Part shown: positions 6,311 to 9,098 of the stretch, piece by piece
Layout: every line of letters begins with the position of its first letter
How positions within the stretch are numbered: position 1 is the first letter of the stretch
From: Mageeibacillus sp. UBA5770
GTDB taxonomy: Bacteria > Bacillota_A > Clostridia > Saccharofermentanales > Saccharofermentanaceae
Length of the DNA stretch: 9,098 nt
Assembly: GCA_002418705.1 (NCBI GenBank)
Contig: DIEQ01000114.1
Coordinates: 36,264-45,361, forward strand
Direction of reading: 5' to 3'
The notes under the pieces: generated by a model
The model's database searches: none
The model's input: the letters and a program-made list of their open reading frames with translations, nothing else
Told to the model about the DNA's origin: nothing
Program-made: the position numbers and the translations under genes

Positions 6311-7264
6311 TTACCTGTTTACCTGAAATCTACATTCTTTTCCGGACAGCACCTCAAGTAAATTCGCAGCGGAAAGATTGGCCATGTTTTCCGTCGCTTC
6401 CTTTGTGTGAGCTGCCGTATGAGGAGTCACAACGACATTGTCAAGCGCAAACAGAGGGGAATCCGTCGGCGGTTCCTTTTCAAATACGTCTATTCCCAGG
6501 CCGCCAAGTCTTCCCGTTTTCAGGGCTTCATACGCAGCATCCTCATCAATGATTCCACCGCGGGAAGTGTTAACCAGAATAGCAGTAGGCTTCATTCGTG
6601 CAATAACCGTTTCATTCATCACATGTTTCGTATCAGGAGTCAGAGGCAGGTGAAGGCTGATGACGTCTGATTCTTTAACGACTTCGTCGAATGCGGCAAC
6701 TCTTATATTATTTGCCGCAGCATAATCCATATCCATATACGGATCATATGCCATAACAGTCATTCCAAATCCCTGTGCATACCTAGCTACATTTTTACCG
6801 ACAGCACCCAGCCCCATGACGCCCATGACCTTGCCGCCCAGTTCAATTCCCGAAGAGCGGATCCACTTCCCCTCCCGGGTCATTCTGTCCAGCATCGGGA
6901 CATGTCTTGCAAGTGATAAAACCAGCGTCATTGCGAGTTCTGCTACTGCTGCGGCATTGACTCCGGGTGTATTAGTTACAATGATACCTTTGTCTTTTGC
7001 TGCCTGCAGGTCTACACGGTCATAACCGACTCCATAACGGGATATCACTTTCAGTTTGCTGCATGATGCAAGCACTTTTTCCGTTATATAATCCAGCCCT
7101 GCCAAATATCCATCACAATCCCCAAGCAGAGGTAATAATTCATCCTCCGTCAGAGGTCTTCCCAGTGGATTGAATACCAGTTCATAGGAGGCCGCTCTCA
7201 GCATATCAAGTGCATCACTTTTTTTATCTTTCGTCAGAGATGTAGGTGTCACTAATATTTTCAT
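6311..7264 (-). CDS. D-isomer-specific 2-hydroxyacid dehydrogenase (phosphoglycerate dehydrogenase-like)
   Basis: This 317-residue cytoplasmic oxidoreductase belongs to the D-2-hydroxyacid dehydrogenase family, which interconverts 2-hydroxy acids and 2-keto acids with NAD(P). The Rossmann loop GLGAVG is at residues 151 to 156, and Asp174 at the end of the next strand (AYDPYMD) favours NAD over NADP. All three catalytic residues are present: Arg235 in NTSRGGIIDE, Glu264 in DVFEKEPP, and His282 in TPHTAAHT. The Arg-to-Glu spacing of 29 equals that of E. coli SerA. There is no C-terminal ACT or other regulatory domain, so it resembles short catabolic relatives such as glyoxylate/hydroxypyruvate or 4-phosphoerythronate-type dehydrogenases rather than a regulated serine-biosynthesis SerA. 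It ends 11 bases before the phosphotriesterase-like gene. In this cluster it most likely oxidises or reduces a sugar-acid intermediate at C2. The family is certain; the substrate is not known. Confidence 0.93.
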   Translation of the reverse strand: MKILVTPTSLTKDKKSDALDMLRAASYELVFNPLGRPLTEDELLPLLGDCDGYLAGLDYITEKVLASCSKLKVISRYGVGYDRVDLQAAKDKGIIVTNTPGVNAAAVAELAMTLVLSLARHVPMLDRMTREGKWIRSSGIELGGKVMGVMGLGAVGKNVARYAQGFGMTVMAYDPYMDMDYAAANNIRVAAFDEVVKESDVISLHLPLTPDTKHVMNETVIARMKPTAILVNTSRGGIIDEDAAYEALKTGRLGGLGIDVFEKEPPTDSPLFALDNVVVTPHTAAHTKEATENMANLSAANLLEVLSGKECRFQVNR

Positions 7265-7337
7265 ATTGTCAATCTTCTCCTTCTGGTATCAGGCGTAAAT
7301 CCTTCATTACTTTCCGTATACAGGCAAGTCGTCCAAA
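7265..7337 (-). other. 73-base intergenic gap with ribosome binding site at unusually long spacing
   Basis: This gap separates the DUF4432 gene from the 2-hydroxyacid dehydrogenase gene. I see no convincing terminator or promoter. An AAGGAG site (centred near 7279) stands about 12 bases before the dehydrogenase ATG, longer than the 5 to 9 bases of the other genes here. Translation initiation of that gene may therefore be weaker, but no better in-frame start is visible. Confidence 0.5.
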
Positions 7338-8408
7338 TCAAAGGGAACGCACCTCTGAAGTTCGGGAAGCAATAGCTGTCTCACCATCAATAACCGTGAA
7401 AACCACTCCGGTTTCGGTCTTAGAAAAGGCGCTGACCTTACTTAGTCCATTAGCTTCGAGTTCGTCATTGCGACCGCGCAAAAGTGAAGTCGACGGCATA
7501 ACACCAAGTGCATAATCCCCGGATCCCATTGATTTCCATTCAACCAAATAATGCATCGCTGCCTTGAAATAGGAAAGTTCAACTGCCAGATTCAACTTGT
7601 GATTTATGATCAGGGCATGGCAGCGGCCATTGTCATCGGCAGGTACATCGTGGAAATAAAGATGTTCCTCAAAGTCATCTATCGGAGCTGTCATAGAGAA
7701 GCGTTCGTTAAAATAATTAATGGACGATTCAGTCCACGCTGTCGAAACGGTTCTCCCTGATACGACAATTTCGGTCCCTTCATCGAGGAAAGGGTACCCG
7801 AAATTGATATGGTACATCATGGAATACAGCGTATCCCGGCAGGTCTCATTCTCCATAATGTCAGCCAGAGTAATGCTGTTGGAATTCAGTTCCGTTGTGA
7901 TCGTTCTGGATAAGGTTAAATTATGGCTGAACAGTCTTGATTCCCTTGTTTTACCTGACACCTCGAAAATGTAGTGCCCATCGTCATTAAAACATGCCTT
8001 TGTGCTGACGTTTTCTGCACTCATCGCATGGATTCTGCCGTGCAGCGGCTGAAAGAGACCTTCCGCATCGTTTTCCGGACCGCAATTCTGTAAGCCGGAA
8101 GTGTAAAGCATGCCGCCGGAATTCTGGCCGAGGAACTCGTTATGCGTATGGCTTACACGTTCAGGTGATGTCAGGCCGTTTTTGTAAAAAAAAGACAGAT
8201 TGATACCCTTATATTCGAGATTATAAATATCCATGTTTCGGCCCGGCAAGACAGTAAAGTCAAGTCCTGAACCATTACGGACCCGAACAGCAGGGATTCC
8301 TCTTGCATTGCCATCTTCATATACAAAACGCGTAAGACCTGCTACTTGAGCAATCAGTCCCGTATGGCGGAGCATTTCCTTCTTGGATAAATCCGCAAAT
8401 TCATTCAT
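7338..8408 (-). CDS. DUF4432 family protein, aldose 1-epimerase-like (galactose mutarotase fold)
   Basis: The 356-residue protein matches the DUF4432 group of the aldose mutarotase superfamily, whose members are thought to interconvert sugar anomers or bind sugars; few have a proven substrate. Family landmarks are LPGRNMDI with NLEYKGINL (about residues 54 to 72), GGMLYTSGLQNCG (98 to 110), HGRIHAMSAE (123 to 132), YHINFGYPFLDEG (199 to 211), a Trp at 291 and a GR motif at 311 to 312. No signal peptide is visible, so it should be cytoplasmic. His124 and His200 are candidates for active-site residues. Near the C-terminus, where I recall family members usually carrying a Gly-x-Glu-Pro motif, this protein reads LGVMPST, with Met303 in place of Glu. 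The ATG follows an AAGGA site at a spacing of 9 bases. It lies 33 bases after the ribokinase-like gene and probably supplies the right anomer to one of the kinases or dehydrogenases in the cluster. Confidence 0.85.
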   Translation of the reverse strand: MNEFADLSKKEMLRHTGLIAQVAGLTRFVYEDGNARGIPAVRVRNGSGLDFTVLPGRNMDIYNLEYKGINLSFFYKNGLTSPERVSHTHNEFLGQNSGGMLYTSGLQNCGPENDAEGLFQPLHGRIHAMSAENVSTKACFNDDGHYIFEVSGKTRESRLFSHNLTLSRTITTELNSNSITLADIMENETCRDTLYSMMYHINFGYPFLDEGTEIVVSGRTVSTAWTESSINYFNERFSMTAPIDDFEEHLYFHDVPADDNGRCHALIINHKLNLAVELSYFKAAMHYLVEWKSMGSGDYALGVMPSTSLLRGRNDELEANGLSKVSAFSKTETGVVFTVIDGETAIASRTSEVRSL

Positions 8409-8441
8409 GTGAAGTTTTCCTTTCTATTTCAGATCCTGTTA

Positions 8442-9098
8442 TCAGAAAACACGGAAGACCGCTTCCCATTCCTTCAGCTTTTCATCAACTTCAGACCGGA
8501 AAGGCATTGAAGGGGCCGTGCCGAATTTTGTACAGGACAAGCCGGCTACAACACTTCCGAATATCACGGCTTTGAAAAAATCCTGTCCTTCAGCAAGAGC
8601 AACAACAAAGCCTCCGCTGAATGCATCGCCCGCTCCGGTGGTATCAACTGGAATTACCGGCGAAATAGGAACCTGTACATCTCTTATACCGTCATTTGCA
8701 TAAACGCCGTTCTTACCCCAGGTAATTACGACTTTTTTGACGCCCTTACTGAAAAATACAGCAGCTGCTGCCCTGCAGTCTTTCAGCGTCTTTATCGGAA
8801 TCCCCGTCATAAGTTCCGCTTCCACTTCATTGGGCGTCACAATGTCAGTCATAGCGAGAAGTTCATCCGAGACCGGCTGTACCGGTGCCGTATTCAAAAC
8901 AACGGTAACACCACTTTTATATGCAATTTCAATCGCTTTTTCGGTAGCCTGCATGTTGATTTCAAGTTGGGTCAGTAGTATGGCGGAACCTTCAATAACA
9001 GACCTCGCCTTTTCAATTTCTTCAGGCAAAATATTGTTGCAGGCTCCGGGAACAACAAGAATACTGTTGGCACTTTCATCATCGACCATTATGAGTGC
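8442..9098 (-). CDS. Ribokinase-type PfkB sugar kinase, partial (N-terminus beyond the right edge)
   Basis: This is the C-terminal 218 residues of a PfkB-family kinase, which transfers phosphate from ATP to a sugar hydroxyl in the cytoplasm. The frame is open to the window edge (codons for A-L-I precede the first visible Met), so that Met is internal. Ribokinase-like landmarks in order are an ALI-V segment followed by SANSILVVPGA, a LLTQLE strand, VVLNTAPVQP, the DIVTPNEVEAE motif, and the PfkB signature DTTGAGDAFSGG, whose second Asp is the expected catalytic base. By eye the match to E. coli RbsK runs along the whole visible length. Ribokinase is about 310 residues, so roughly 90 are missing, including the N-terminal GG substrate motif. 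It is the first gene seen in the cluster, 33 bases before the DUF4432 gene. Whether the substrate is ribose, deoxyribose or another sugar cannot be told; the absence of other ribose genes argues for a cluster-specific sugar. Confidence 0.9.
   Translation of the reverse strand, partial: ALIMVDDESANSILVVPGACNNILPEEIEKARSVIEGSAILLTQLEINMQATEKAIEIAYKSGVTVVLNTAPVQPVSDELLAMTDIVTPNEVEAELMTGIPIKTLKDCRAAAAVFFSKGVKKVVITWGKNGVYANDGIRDVQVPISPVIPVDTTGAGDAFSGGFVVALAEGQDFFKAVIFGSVVAGLSCTKFGTAPSMPFRSEVDEKLKEWEAVFRVF

Noticed and set aside
6311..7264. Annotation of this gene as serine-biosynthesis serA.
   Set aside because: There is no ACT domain and no serine-pathway neighbour, and the family is broad; only the family-level call is supported.

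Overview
The window is a single block of nine protein-coding genes, all on the minus strand, so transcription runs from right to left. Strong AGGAGG-type ribosome binding sites, tight gene spacing and a base composition that looks moderate by eye suggest a Bacillota species, probably an anaerobic clostridium. That assignment is an inference, because no rRNA or other marker gene is present. There is no tRNA, rRNA, CRISPR array, transposase or other mobile element. The longest gene-free stretch is 134 bases.

In order of transcription the genes are: the 3' part of a ribokinase-type PfkB kinase that runs off the right edge; a DUF4432 aldose-mutarotase-like protein; a D-2-hydroxyacid dehydrogenase of the phosphoglycerate dehydrogenase type; a phosphotriesterase-family metal hydrolase, probably a lactonase; a shikimate-dehydrogenase-like NADP oxidoreductase; a cupin-type glucose-6-phosphate isomerase; a KDPG-type aldolase with an unusual C-terminal tail; an FGGY kinase resembling xylulokinase; and a PfkB kinase resembling 2-keto-3-deoxygluconate kinase. 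Genes three to seven are separated by only 11 to 19 bases and almost certainly share one transcript. A large hairpin lies between the aldolase and the FGGY kinase and may partly separate the last two kinase genes from the rest.

Taken together the cluster looks like a catabolic operon for an uncommon sugar, sugar acid or cyclic polyol. Mutarotation, phosphorylation, oxidation, lactone opening and isomerisation would lead to a 2-keto-3-deoxy acid. That acid would be phosphorylated by the KdgK-like kinase and cleaved by the KDPG-type aldolase to pyruvate and a triose phosphate. The order of steps and the substrate are inference. No transporter, transcription regulator, glycosidase or sugar-acid dehydratase is visible, so part of the pathway must lie outside the window. 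The most unusual feature is an AroE-like dehydrogenase and a phosphotriesterase homologue placed directly among Entner-Doudoroff-type enzymes. Several proteins also depart from their families at informative positions.
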